A DNA stretch of 64,000 nucleotides from Straminergon stramineum (Eukaryota > Streptophyta > Bryopsida > Hypnales > Calliergonaceae). Each line of letters opens with the position of its first letter. Position 1 is the stretch's first letter. The DNA lies in assembly GCA_963920665.1 (NCBI GenBank), contig OY987270.1:186001-250000 (forward strand). The letters are read 5' to 3'. Below, piece by piece: positions 33,786 to 46,700 of the stretch. Below the pieces are notes generated by a model, which ran no database searches, was not told the DNA's origin, and saw only the letters and a program-made list of their open reading frames with translations. The position numbers were made by a program, and so were the translations under genes.

Positions 33786-36700
33786 GCTTTTCTTGTTGCT
33801 TGTTGCTTGGTGAAGTGCTTTTTTAACTTAGGGTGGCATGGATCTTTTGCTTAGTTACACCATAGCCCCATTACTGTGAGGACAAAGAAGTTTAAGTTCT
33901 AGGTTTGAAGTTTAATCCTCCTAAGTACAATCAAAACTTAGTCAAAAAAACATCAATCTCTAAAGTGAGAATAATGTTCTTGGAGTCTAAAAATCATGCC
34001 CTCATTGATGATGTCATCCACTTTAGATTGTTAAGTAGTAAGTATAAGAGCACCCTATGCATGTGTGTTGTACAAATCCTATATATAAATAAAAATAATA
34101 CCCATTAACTTCCATACTATTTAGAATAAATAATCTCTACTTTTCTACATTTTTGTGAACCTTATTTTATTTTTACCTACACAAAAGATATAAATCTAAT
34201 ATTTATTCATGTCTATGTAAATTTTTAAATTTTAGGTGAATGGAAACAATTGGATCCTAATTTATCTATCACATCTATTTTTTTATGCCAAGGATCCCCA
34301 CGGGGTAGTCAACATCCGTATAAACAAATGATAGGGTATTTTAAAAACATGGGGGCAAAAAATTATAAATGGTTTTAGAGTAATATAAGGTTTCGAAAAT
34401 GGCATTGGACTTTTTAAAAGTATTATAGGGTATGGAATTATAGGTCCCATTAGAAAATTACATAATGATAGCATGTGAAAAAACAAAAAAACAAAAACTC
34501 ATACCCCCCCTATAAAATGGTGGTTGTTCGCACCTATATCCTTATTTTTTTAACACACTAACCCCCTTGAGCAAGGATCTCTTTTGGGCTCCCCAAGCCT
34601 AGTGTCAATGCTAACCCAAACCCCAAGTTACTAAGAGCATCTCAAGGCAATAATGGGTTTCCTATCATTTTTCTGAGAATTCCATCCATAGTAGAGAGAG
34701 ATTCAATAGTGGATTTGTCATCAAGGAATGCATGTAAATTTTTTGATTGATTTTAAGTTTTATTAGAACAAATTTTACCAATCATTATGAAGTTATAAAT
34801 TTACTTTTACTTTTACTTTAGGATTTCAGAGTTTAGGGTTTCATGCATTATTAATCTTAGTAGATGAAGATCATTTGGATGTTGACTTCAGATGCACTAT
34901 CTTTACATGTGTAAGGTAGGAGGTCAATAAATTGGTAGGGTTCCTCAACAAAGATATTGTCCAAATTAGATACAATCGTGTCCAATTTCAGCACAAAACA
35001 AGTATAAACATTTCTTTGTGTTCATTTGAGGCCTAGCTATAGATATTCCAGTCACTTACTGATAGATACATAGGAATATTTATAGAACATACAAATCTTT
35101 TCATTAGAATGAAAAAACAAGTTCAAAACAAGCCTTGAATTGATTCTCTTGATTCCTTAGATAAGATTACATATAGTTTGTCAATTGCTTTAATTAGTTG
35201 TTTCAAATTTTTTTTCTTAGTGCCTATGATTATCCTTGGAAAATTATGTTTTTGTTATCATCACAAGTTTGTAGATGGGGCTTACAAAGATTGTCCCATG
35301 TGTACAACTCATTGTTTGCCATTTCTATTAGATGGTTCTTCAATTGGCAACCTAGAGGTAGAACCTACTATGGAGATTAGTAAGCTACATAGTCTCCCAA
35401 TCATGACCTATGAACAAATATATATTCATCATCCAAGGAGTTTGAAAGAAGAGGGCAAGCTGTATTGTAAAAAAATATTTTTAGCATACTATTTTGATGA
35501 ATATCACTAATACATGCACAACCAACAAAAAGCCAAAGTGTGATTGAACGAGGAAGGATTTTAAGAACAGAATGAAGGGAGGAGCTAAGATGAATGAAAG
35601 ATGATTTTAAGGCAACTAAACATGCGAATCTAAATCTAAACAAATGGTTTTCATGGTTTGGTTTTGAGAAGATACAAATGCTATAGTGACCAAAAGAAAT
35701 TTGCAATTACCTCTTGGAAGCATACCAAAAACTTCAACCAATATAACAAGACTAAACGTAAGAAAACTATAGAAGTAATTTTTTTTAGAAAATTTATCAT
35801 TAATTTACCTTAATTGCAATCATGTATAACATTCACTTTTAATACAAACCTTTATAAAAATATGATAATATAGAAGTATTAATTTAGCACATATTTTTCT
35901 ACTAGTGGTAGAGTGTTTTTGATATTGTTCTTGAAGATTATTTGCATATTCATCACGAGATATTCTTGATACAAGATAAGACATCAAAGGAGGTTGACCT
36001 TGTAGTTCAATTCATCCCATTCAGTCAAGTGTCATAATTACAATACAAATAATATCAAAAACTTACAACTACACTTATAAGCCTTAAAAGTGGTGCTAGT
36101 TTTGTCAAGTGTATCAAGTGACAAGTTAGAAGGGATGCAAAGTAAGTAAATACTTTTTTTGTATTTATTATTAATTTTTAATATTTTTCTATATTTGTGT
36201 ATTTTCCATTTGGTCAAATACGTTTTTAATTTAAAAATTATTCTCTAATGAAATTCAAATAAGATTTTTTTTATAAGAGTAATAAAAATTAATCAATGCA
36301 AAAATAATTTTAACCCTCGAATGCCAAAGGTTATTTTTGAGCTTCTTGGACTTTGCTCAGAACTAAACAAATAACCCAAATTTTAATTAGTCTCATCAAT
36401 TTAAGAAAAAACTATAATTGTATGAATTCAAACTAGATGTGTTAGAGATCACATTGGAAAAGAAAATACAACAATATCATGTATGGATTGAATGATTATG
36501 ATGGTTCATCAAGATGGTGTTAAAATTGTGAAAGTGATTTGAAGTCTTTCAATCTACTTTATACATCTAAACTCTAAAATTGAGGCCATGAAAAAAATAT
36601 GAAGCTAAAGGGCATAATATGCATGACTATAATCAATTTATAGCTTTCAAAATCTACTCTATAATATTTTAAAATGAATTTTCAATGTGATCTTACCCCT

Positions 36701-37184
36701 AAGATTGAATGAATTTGAGATTCATCTCCATGAGCCTCTAGCACCAAAAAATCAAGATTTGTAATGGACAACCTTGTACAAAATTTTCTATAGAAAAATC
36801 TCTAACCTTTATTTCAAAACTAGGTTTGGAAGCTTAAAATAGACTTTAAAGGATACTCAACTTCCAAGGAAAGTACCAAAAATAATACTTTTGTAAGCTT
36901 TTATTTAACTTTGAAGTATAGTGTGTCTTGGGCAACCAAGGGATAGTTGAGGCAACCCTTTCATATCACCACACATAATTATCTAAACTACTTCAAAGTT
37001 CAGACTTGAATTTTTGTCATTGAACCTCTCAATTATGCATTCTGAAGACAATAAATTGGGGGTTTTACATTGAGAATTTGAAAACAGTACCATGATATCA
37101 TAAGTCTTTGATCTTGTCCTCACTGCTGACCTTGGTTCTCCCCAATGTGTACCAGGGGTGTTGGAGGAAGGTTGAACTAAGAAC
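33786..37184. other. AT-rich intergenic DNA, no gene recognised
   Basis: This 3.4-kb stretch has no supported gene. A 110-codon plus-strand frame at 35178-35510 contains one CPMC pair but no recognisable fold and was not called. No paired termini or tandem arrays were seen, though the composition resembles the surrounding decayed repeats. Confidence 0.35.
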
Positions 37185-37312
37185 ATTACAAAAGAAACAC
37201 AACACCAAACTCTAAGAGCCCCAGTTTTGGTGCTTCAAGGAGTTTCATCCTGTGTTTTTTCTTATGCTCTCCTGCTCTTGTTCTCTCATTTCACACACTA
37301 TATGATTAACTC
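37185..37312. repeat. Dispersed repeat, partner at 28133-28290
   Basis: This is the second copy of the repeat described at 28133-28290, in the same orientation and sharing AACACAACACCAAACTC, the TTTTGGTGCTTCAAGGAGT region and the CACACACTATATGATTAA end. Unique sequence belonging to the NDL 3' region begins just beyond it. Confidence 0.55.
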
Positions 37313-37503
37313 TATTGAACAGATTCTCCGGATACTCAAGGACTGGCAGCAAAGTGTGCAACCAGAGCAAATAGAGTACAAGTTCGTCAGTATACTGTGT
37401 CTATGAGCAGGTGACATGGCCTCCTAAGACTCCTTCTAAGATAACAAATCCAAGTTATCCAGCATTGGACATGAAGAATGCAGAAAAGTCTACTTCTTCA
37501 CTT

Positions 37504-37549
37504 CTGCGCCAAGAGAAATAGCGCTGAATAGCTATTTCTCTTGGCGCAG
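37504..37549. repeat. Perfect 19-bp inverted repeat with 8-nt loop
   Basis: The left arm CTGCGCCAAGAGAAATAGC (37504-37522) and the right arm GCTATTTCTCTTGGCGCAG (37531-37549) are exact reverse complements around GCTGAATA. The hairpin lies about 385 bp past the NDL stop codon on the minus strand and about 80 bp past a candidate poly(A) signal. Its function is unknown. Confidence 0.92.
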
Positions 37550-37627
37550 TGAGGCCACTAAACCAGTACGAGTGCCGTATGGTCACTTTCAAACACTCAA
37601 ATACTTGGATCATTGCTAGTGTACAGA

Positions 37628-37633
37628 TTTATT
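37628..37633 (-). terminator. Candidate poly(A) signal of the NDL gene
   Basis: The plus-strand TTTATT reads AATAAA on the minus strand, 302 bp past the NDL stop codon. The spacing is typical for a plant 3' UTR. Plant poly(A) signals are degenerate, so this is a positional guess. Confidence 0.3.
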
Positions 37634-37934
37634 GATTTTGTTCAAGAAAAGAATGTGACATTGCAGTCGTATGGGGTGGAATGCACCCAAAAAAATCGGT
37701 CGCTAATAGTGTGCAGAGAGCATATCATCACTCACCACAGGCAGAGCAAAGGAGATGCTGGCCACACCTTATTATGTTCTCATATTATCGTGCCCGTTTA
37801 GTCTCTCGCTCGATATTTATCATCGCTATTGTAATGGTACACGTTGGCAGCACTGCAATACAAAGAACATAGGTGATGGTCGGAGATTGTCCAAGTAAAC
37901 TGACAACCTACCCATGAATCAAAAGGTAGAGATC

Positions 37935-40819
37935 CTATGAAGATACACGAGTCTTGATAGGCTTCAGCTTGAGGCCCAGACTTTCTGATGACAGAAGCTC
38001 GGCGGGCATACAAGGAGGACTCAGAGGGCTTTTCGGGCTGGAAGTCAGAGATAGTAAGGGGCGTTGATAAAACGCATAGCCTGTGAGGAAAAGCTCAATT
38101 GGGACTAGCATGGCCTGTGGCCGCTCCTCTGTTACTAAAGATCCACATCCTTCAACCTGTGACAAACGTGTGGAATGGTCAGATGACTGGATGTTGGAGA
38201 TGGCGGGGAAAATCACATTGTGAAGGGTACCACAGCATGTTCATCTCACCTCAATCAACGCATTATAACGCCTGTTCATGGCGTTGCTAATGTGCACAGC
38301 TTCAAGGTGGAAAGGTGACTGTTCACCAACCAATATCAATGTGCGGCACTTCATTTTTTTCAGATTCTCCGTTAAGTCCCGCCTTTGGTGAAGCGCTTGG
38401 AGGTAACGCAAAACATTCTTACTACGTCTGTCATCCATGTACTGCACAGATCACCACGAAACAAACGGGATCAGGCACGCAGCGGAGGACTAAATGAAAT
38501 AAGAAAATTAACTGCTAACACAAACTCAATAACCTAAAGTATCACAAAGTCTTCAGTAAAATTAGACTGTTTCAAGACGTTATAATGAGACAGCATTATT
38601 AAGAGAATTTTCCAACATGATTCATTGGGAGATCTCTATTACAAGCACATGAATACAGCCTAATTTTGCTGATGACACTGTATCAGTTCTCTCAGAAAGT
38701 CTAGCCTACTTACTCGACGGATCGTCGTTAGAGCGTCTGCCCCATCTTCTGAAATACCTGCATCACGAACTTCCTGGAAAACCAAGCAGTGCCGTAAGCA
38801 AGCTACTTCCAATGCAAATCCTCGAAGAACCTACGGGTAATTTAGCTAAAATGATACTATTCAAATGAAACGCGTTATCTAGATAAATGTTGGACATGCC
38901 TTCCCAATCTCCGCTTCTCTTTGCACGAAGCAAAGGCCCAACAACATCTCGCATTGCAGAAGACAGCATGCTTACCAAGCTGAAGTATCGCTGGAATAAC
39001 CTCTCCTTGACAAACCCAGTCATTCCGCAGAAGTAAAGTAGGCTGATCATAGCCTGTACCGAACAGCACAATGCCCAAAGTTAGCCATGTGCGTCTCCCA
39101 AATACCAGGGATAGCGTCAAGTATGTGAACTCAAAACAAAAGCATTCGCTTGAAAGTGAAATGGACCTGATTGTGCATCCATTCTGTCCACGATGGGGTT
39201 CGAGCAAGAGGTGACACAAGGATCAACCCTAATGCTCGGTCTGGATGCTTGCACTGCACACCACCAAGAAAGTCCTTATAAGTCGGATATATGTTTACGT
39301 GCAAATTTTACAATAGAGTGTCTACAGGATTGTATCTGCTTCCATATGCAAGGAAAATCCAAAGATTTGGAATGAGATCATACCGCAAACAAACTGAGAA
39401 TATAAGCTCCACCTGTAACTCCCAGGCCGATCACTTCCTCCAGCCTGAAATGCATATGAACACAATTGAAACAGTTCAGGCTTTGATCCGTAATGCATCT
39501 ATGCTATAAATGACGGATTTGATGGATTTGATTGTGAGAAATGTATGACCAGATGGGATTAGATTTGATAAAAACATTATCAGTGAAAAACATTGCATGT
39601 GTTGGTCGACAAATCGATAAAACTGAACAAAAGGAAGTCCGATTATAATCTACTCCAAAATGTTAAAAAAAAGGAGACTTCACTCGGACCCCTCACAGGT
39701 TAAGTCCACAGCAATCATCTTGCCATTTTCTTACATCCCCGAGAAAGAAAGCGAGGTCGAAGCAGAAATCTGCTACCTAGCCAATACTTACCCAAAATAG
39801 TCCAGCACTTCCGCCACTTGATCTGCTAAGTCATCCACCGATGGTAAAGATTCTTGAGAAACGCTATCAGGTGCCCCAATCTGGCCAATAGCGCAAACAA
39901 TGAAGCTCAGTGGACTCGAACTACCAACCCGTTGCAGAGTATTCACATGAGTACTGCAACATGTCGATTATTTCATTTAAAACCCAGATTCCTTCACCCA
40001 GAAACACGTACCTCGTGACCGGGTGGGTCGATATGGAAAATGCAAAAATTGTGGAAGAGCACCGAGGAAGCTTCTAGGCAGGAGAAAAGTCCCTCAAAGC
40101 ACGACAGATCTGTATGCATCCCAGCATACATCGTCAGACCTCTCAAGTTCTTGTGGCAAATCCTTGCCTCGGGACTCAATCATCTGATTAGCAAATGCAA
40201 GAGAAATCCGCAACATGGCTCAACACAGACACCCTCGTACGATGTCCAAACGATGTTTCACAGTGTTTCTAACCCTAATACCTATTCGGGGTACATGACT
40301 TACAGTTGAGTCCGACATCAGGGTAGGTGATGAGGGCCGGCTTGTCTTGATCTCCGCAAACGGCGACTGAAATGTGGCCATACGAGGTCGGCACCATATA
40401 CTCCTGCCCAGCCAACGAAGAAACCGTCAGTCCAATTAAAGAGACTTCGCAACACAGTGGCGTCACCCGTTCTCGAACACCAAAACTGCTCGTTGCCCGT
40501 CTACCAAACCGTCCACCTAGCGATGAAAGCCACTTCCTGATTACGATGCTGCACATTATTCTCTCAGCGCTACGACTCCCGGCAACCGAATACCTGTCTC
40601 CACGTCTCTCCCTCATTCCGCAATTGCACATCCGTACTCCATCCATCCTTACCATTCTCTCTCTACACACAAAATGAAAGCGCAAACGGACACCCCAAAA
40701 CATTACACCCCGTAATGTCGCATAACATAACAGAACCTAACCTCTGTCTGTACCTGCCCACCCCACGGCGCAATGTCCATATCCAACGCGACGGAATCAT
40801 CGCAATCCCCGTGCTCCAT
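37935..40819 (-). CDS. NDL: N-MYC downregulated-like protein (NDR/NDL family)
   Basis: Ten exons join in frame to 350 aa: 40819-40754, 40403-40304, 40109-40012, 39880-39792, 39444-39384, 39253-39167, 39053-38976, 38773-38714, 38441-38250 and 38156-37935. Introns are 93-350 bp. Order of motifs: [126 protein letters not shown] and [12 protein letters not shown]. The length matches Arabidopsis NDL proteins (about 345 aa). NDR proteins keep the alpha/beta-hydrolase fold but lack a working triad; the elbow here is G-V-T-G-G with no Ser. In Arabidopsis, NDL proteins bind the G-protein beta subunit AGB1 and affect auxin transport. The start at 40819 is the last in-frame Met upstream of the conserved region; the frame stays open to 41074. 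The intron after exon 6 has a weak donor, GTCCAT. Confidence 0.94.
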
Positions 40820-41700
40820 TGCCCGTGGTCCCAAACCCAGGAAGGGTAATATCATCTCCCCCCTCGTTCTCCTACATGGTAAGCCCTCGCCCGTTGTCCT
40901 CCGCTCTCCACAGACCCAACCAAAAAAAGGCCTCCTGCACCTCCTCGACCCCAAACGCTGCACCCCAATGAGAAACCCACCAAATGCAGTGCAATGCAAT
41001 GCAATGCAATTGAGTATCCTGGTGGCTGGGTGGGGATCCCGATACGATAGTTGCTTTCTAGTGTCGCAGTGCACTGGGGATTGGAAAAGGCGATTGCGAT
41101 GGCGATGGCGAGGAATTAAGTCCCGGGAGATGCGGTGAAACTCAGCGTTGTATGCAGAATTGGGTCCGAGAGCGGAGATGCCGTGTTGCGAGGCTGGATG
41201 TGAGCTGGCTCTTGTTCTGTTTCGAGCGTGGCGTGCCAGGGTAGAAGGATGTGAGTGAGTGAGTGCAGGCTGCAGGGGTTGCCTAGGTTCGCCATCTCAG
41301 CCCGTCTGACACAACAGTCTTCTCAGTCAGTCGGGGGATGTCAGTGTCTGACTATGTGCGCAGGAGGGCTGGTTTGTCGTCGCCTTTTCCTTGCAGCGTC
41401 CACGACTTCGTGGCTTTTCCGGAAACTGTGAAGGACTCCATTGGATTCCTGGTTCTGCGCTGGGTGCGTTCAGGTTTTGGGAGGCAGCTGGTGGAAGGCT
41501 GGAAGGTTAGCTCTAGACTTCGTCTGAGCTTCCTGAAATGGGTCTTCAGCAACGGTCAGGTTGATGTGGGACCTGCCGGGACCTACTCTAGGATAGAAAG
41601 GCAAAAAGAGGGGGAGTGGGAGGGAAAAAGGGAAAAAAAAAAGGAAGAGAAAAGAAGAAGAAAAATTGACCTTTTAAATCAATTAAAAATAAAACTTGAA
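40820..41700 (-). promoter_or_regulatory. NDL upstream region with a GCAAT repeat
   Basis: This GC-richer sequence lies 5' of the NDL start and probably holds its 5' UTR and promoter. Four perfect GCAAT units lie at 40991-41010, with a degenerate unit (GCAGT) just before them, about 170-190 bp upstream of the ATG. A 127-codon plus-strand frame at 41338-41721 ends in a Lys/Glu-rich low-complexity run and is not supported as a gene. Confidence 0.35.
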
Positions 41701-43784
41701 CATCAATACCTTAACCCCTAAACATAACGTCCATATTCATCTCTAGAAATGACGATTTGAGAAAAATCATTATAAAGTGCTATTTAGAAGTATATTTCGG
41801 AATTGAAATGCAAATGAAAGTTGTTCATTTTGATTTATAGATTCCATTTGTACCGTTAGATTCACCAATGCTATCACCAATCTTTTTTTTATAAATTTTA
41901 AAAGAGAAATTCCAAAATTCCTTCCAAATTTGATTGCAAGTAAAATATTATCGTTTTTTGAATAAAATTTGTTGGAATGGATTTGAAAGGACATGGTGAT
42001 TTTTTGAAATTTTTGTGTTCTTCCTATCTGTGACCTCATTTTGGCTAATCCAATTTTGAACTAAAGTCAATGCAATTTGACCACTTGACATACTTGCACA
42101 TTTGTAATTTTAGAAAAATATGAACTCTAGTAACACCAAATCCAACCCTTAGATAGGACAACAACTTGATAATGTATCTTCACAAATTAAAATAACTTTC
42201 ATCCAAGTAGTTAGGAGGATGAAACTGGAGTTTCAATCTGTTCATTGTCCAAAAAATGGATGTCGACATGTTTAGAGGTTAAAGAAGAGAGTTTGACCTT
42301 TTGATTCATTATCAATTGATAGTATAGAGGCTTTGTACCCTTTATTTACTTGTGCATACAAAGTTAAAGTTGAATAAAAGAAAAAATAAATATACAATAG
42401 TAACATTTGTTCTTGTTTATTTTGTATGTAATGTTGGGATATCCCCAGTCGTACACTCACCAGTTATTCTTTGCATTCCACTGGAGAGCTTGACTGAACG
42501 AGGATTGTACTAAAGTCATATCATTGCTTTTGGACGTATGATAGATTTGTGAGCAATTTTTAAAACCACAAATTGAATTAAATTTTGGAAAATGGAGTAT
42601 ATGAGTTTTTGATGTCATTCTTGGCATTGCCAAAAGCTATCACTAAGTAGAAATGCACCAAAGTTGTTTTGTACTATTGGTTTTTAAGTGTGAAAGTTAT
42701 TGGTGTTCAATTGAATTTTGTTCCTATAAATTTAGTTTAAATATGGATAAATTATTCTAAAAATTAAAAATTAAAAGAATACATAGGAAAATCACAAAAA
42801 ACACTTGGACAAGCGCACAACACCACACAAGTTGTTTATAAGCCAAACTTTAAAAAATTACACTGATTCTAATTTTAAAAAAGATAATAACAAAAAAAAT
42901 TGCATTGAAGAAGAAGAAAAGTTTTCAATTCAATTCATATATCAATTTCGTATTCTCTAAATAATTAAAGAAATCTTTAACATGACTTAAAATACAAAAA
43001 TTAAATATTCTAAACAAAGTTCAAAGCACGATATACATTTCCATTTAATGTTAAATATTTTCAATATTATTTTTATTTTTATTAGGATATTTTTAAATTA
43101 AAATAAAATATTAAATCCTTTAGTATTATTGAAGGAAAAAAAAATCAATAATGATAAATTGATTATAAATTCTATATGGTGAGTGAAATTATCTAAAATG
43201 AAGTGAAAATAAATGAAATTATATAGTGAAGTGAAGAAAATATAAAATGATTGCAAAGCAATGTTGTCATTCTATTTGTACAAAAGAAACATGTGCTCAA
43301 ATAGGAATATACGTAAATGAAAACCAATGCTTTGAAAAAAGCATCAATTTTACAACTAAATTCTCTAAATCATCATAATTTTACATGTATGATAAATCTA
43401 TATATTAAATGAAATACACATAAATTCTAACATGAGTGTATATAATAACCACTACATTTTCTATTTTCCTCTTTTGTCTTCATCTTTCTTCTTTTGTTTC
43501 AATTGAAATTGATCTCAAATCAGGAAATTAGAATTTCCAAGGCAGTTTTCTACTTGACAATAATATTTCTCTCATATTGCAAACTTTTTCCAATCAACTG
43601 TAGTACAATTGTTTGGTTTGATATGTTTCTTTTTGTTCTGATGATGTAATAAATATGAAAACAATTGAGTCTCTTTTTCAAAATATAGAGTGCCCTTTGC
43701 TGCAGATGGTATAGATGCTGAGTCAATGTCTTTAAGACTTGGAAGTTGACTACAAAGTAGAGGCTCATATATAGATTATGATCT
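41701..43784. other. AT-rich intergenic DNA
   Basis: The sequence opens with TTAACCCCTAAACATAAC at about 41710, which resembles the left terminus of the TTAA element family. The following bases do not match the family interior that I compared, so no element is called. The rest is very AT-rich with no recognised gene. Confidence 0.35.
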
Positions 43785-46700
43785 TCATACTTGTAAAAAA
43801 TCTGAATCAACCAAAAGCAATGATGGTAAATCTGCTATGATTTCAAGTTTGACTTGCATCTCAATCCCTTTAGTGATATCTTGATCAATATCACCAACAA
43901 CATCCGAATTAGAAGATGGTAGGATTGAAAGTTGAATTTGCAAATATTGAAAGTGTCTTCTAAGTTGTTCTGTGAACATGTAAAAAATCCCCAAATGCCA
44001 TTGGATGCTAGAGCATTCCATTGAGGCATTACAAAAACGATCCTTTGAACGGATTTTGATACAATTTGTTCATCTTTTATCACAACCAATAGTGCTTCAT
44101 CTAGTGATAATGTAGAATATTGTAAAGTTGGAGCTTGAACATTTGTCATAGAAGGAATACAAGTAATATTAGGGATGCATACATTTCCTTCTTCATGAAT
44201 GACATGTGATGCACCAATATCTTGCAAAGATTGACCTTTTTGTCTAAGATATGAAGTTGTTGTATAAAGGATGTTGATGATACTTGAAGTCCATACTATA
44301 GTTTGGAATTGCACCATTGCAACCATATCAAGTAGTTGTTGTTTTCAACTTTGCAATGGTTTAGAATGCAAGTAGGCCTTGAAAGATAAATCACTTTGTC
44401 GAATGGTAGAAATGCATACATTCCAAACTTGAAAGAGTACATTATAATTGAAACCTTGGAGTAGAAAAGCTTTCAAGTTAGAAAGTAGTTCTTTTGTAAA
44501 ACAATGCATAGCAATAAATTGCAAAACTTGCCACTTGAAAGGATGAAACATAGGCAATAGGCCTATAACTAAATCCCATAGTGCAAGGTTGTCAAAGGCA
44601 CTAAATGTATAATTGCCAAGTGTTTTAAGAGAACTAACCTTTTCTTGTGACTTGATGTTGAGCCATGAACATGAACATCTGCAATCCTTTGTCTCTTCAA
44701 AGAATTGCCAATATTTTTTTGAATAATTTTGGGAATAACATGATCTTCTTCATTTGATGCAATGTGATGGTTATTCAAGTCTATATTTCCATCGATCACA
44801 AACTTGTTGTAGAGCATTAAGCACTTGCTTTGCAATTGGATGAAAAGTGTGGCTATCCTAAGTAGCATAAACAACTAGTGATGTAATTCCAATACTAAGA
44901 CCTATATTTTGGTTAGCCAAAACATGAAACAATGTTGGCAACGTTGGCAACAAGTTGAAATAGGAATTGGTGATGCCAAATTCATTATCACAATCACGTA
45001 GCAATAATGGAAATGGACAAAACATAGTACACACTCCATTTGTAGAAGACAAATTAGACCTAGAATATAGGGCTAAGTCTTGTGTTAAAATAATGTACAT
45101 TGTTGATATAGATAAGTACGCCCATTTATCCTTGAATTGTACTTCTCCACGAAAATTCCATCCACATACTAATGCAATAGTGAGTACATCACCAAATGAA
45201 ATCTCACATGACTCTTGGAAATGAAACTCGAAGGTGTTGCCAAAAGTTTTCAATCTGTAAAGAGCCATGCCATGATAACATATGAAAAAGTGATCCAATA
45301 TCTCAAATGGAAGGTTTGTAGGAGGATTCAAACACTTTGTGAAGTGTTTCTTCTGTGTCTCATGACATCTTATCAATGGCTCTCCAATAATATGTTTAGA
45401 TGCTAATAAATGTGATTCAGATTTTTGAAAACTTTCAATAAAAGCTGAAAGTTTTGCATAAATGATAGAACCTTCTTGCATTTGACTTCATGTCCAATGA
45501 TGATCTTGGACACATGATTCATGAATAAAGAATGTCAAGATTTGTCATTTGCATTTGAATTATCTTAATATTGAGGAACCAAATAGAAATTATCAAGTAA
45601 AATACAACTTTGTGGAAATGCTTCTAAAAATCACTTACAATCATTACAACATTTATCCAAATACATAACAAGATGAATATTTTGTGATTGCTCAAAATAT
45701 CACAACTTCAATTCTTTGGCAAAGTCTATATGTTCTTCATTAGTTGTAGAATTAGTCCACTGGTGAGCAATAATTTGATATCATTCATTCATAACAACAA
45801 ATAGACCATCTATAGGTGCACATTTTTGATCTGTTGTAGGATCATCAATTTGAATTCTAGCAAGTACATTATGATGATGATCCGCTTCCAAATGTGAACC
45901 TACTAAACCACCTTCAAATCATTGAAAGAACTTTTTTTGTTGACTTGTTATGGCTTCAAATATGGATGTTTCAATTTGCCTTAAGGGGCCTAATGTTCCA
46001 TTGAATCCATTGTAATGTTGAAAAAACATAGGAAAATCTAGAAAAGTCTCTTTTTAATGTAATGTAAGAGTGGCCCCGTATTGCCTCATTGTAATATTCA
46101 ATGTGTCCTTTCCATGCCAAGGACTGCAACATAAAGTAAGATGTTCGAGCTTTTTTGACCATGGCTATAAAATCATTAATTCTTGCATGACTTGTTGTCA
46201 AATCATACATTGATTGAACTAAAGAAGTAGTCTAAGCAATTCTATGAAATACCTAAATAGGATATTGTAAAAATGCCTCATAAGGAATGATGTTTTTTTT
46301 TAAAAACATCTTCATCCATGATAGAAAATGTTGCACCACATCCATTTTGGGTTGCACAAATGTAAACTGTGGATCTGAAATAACAATCACATTGCAATTT
46401 ATGAACATGCCTTGGTAAAGAAAATTCTTTGAATCTCAAATAACCTTGCTTTTGGCAAGTTGGACACTTTTGTGAGCATATAGGGATGCCCAACTGCCAT
46501 TCTAGATGCCAAATACTCAAAGGCTTCAATAAGTAGTCACCTAAGCCTAGCCGCAAATTCCACTTCAGAGTTGGTGGATAAGTCCATAAAGGAATGTATT
46601 TATAATCATCTTGTTTGAATTGATTCAAAATAACCTTAATCCATGTTGATTATAACACATTCAATGTACCATCACATCCACCACATTTTATAGAAGAAGG

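Noticed and set aside
35178..35510. 110-codon plus-strand open frame with a CPMC pair
   Set aside because: A single Cys pair and hydrophobic start do not define a family, and no neighbouring exons extend it.
41338..41721. 127-codon plus-strand open frame upstream of NDL
   Set aside because: It has no recognisable domain, its end is a Lys/Glu-rich simple sequence, and it lies in a GC-richer promoter region where chance frames are longer.
41710..41730. Left terminus of another TTAA element
   Set aside because: TTAACCCCTAAA is present, but the following bases do not match the family interior and no right terminus was found.
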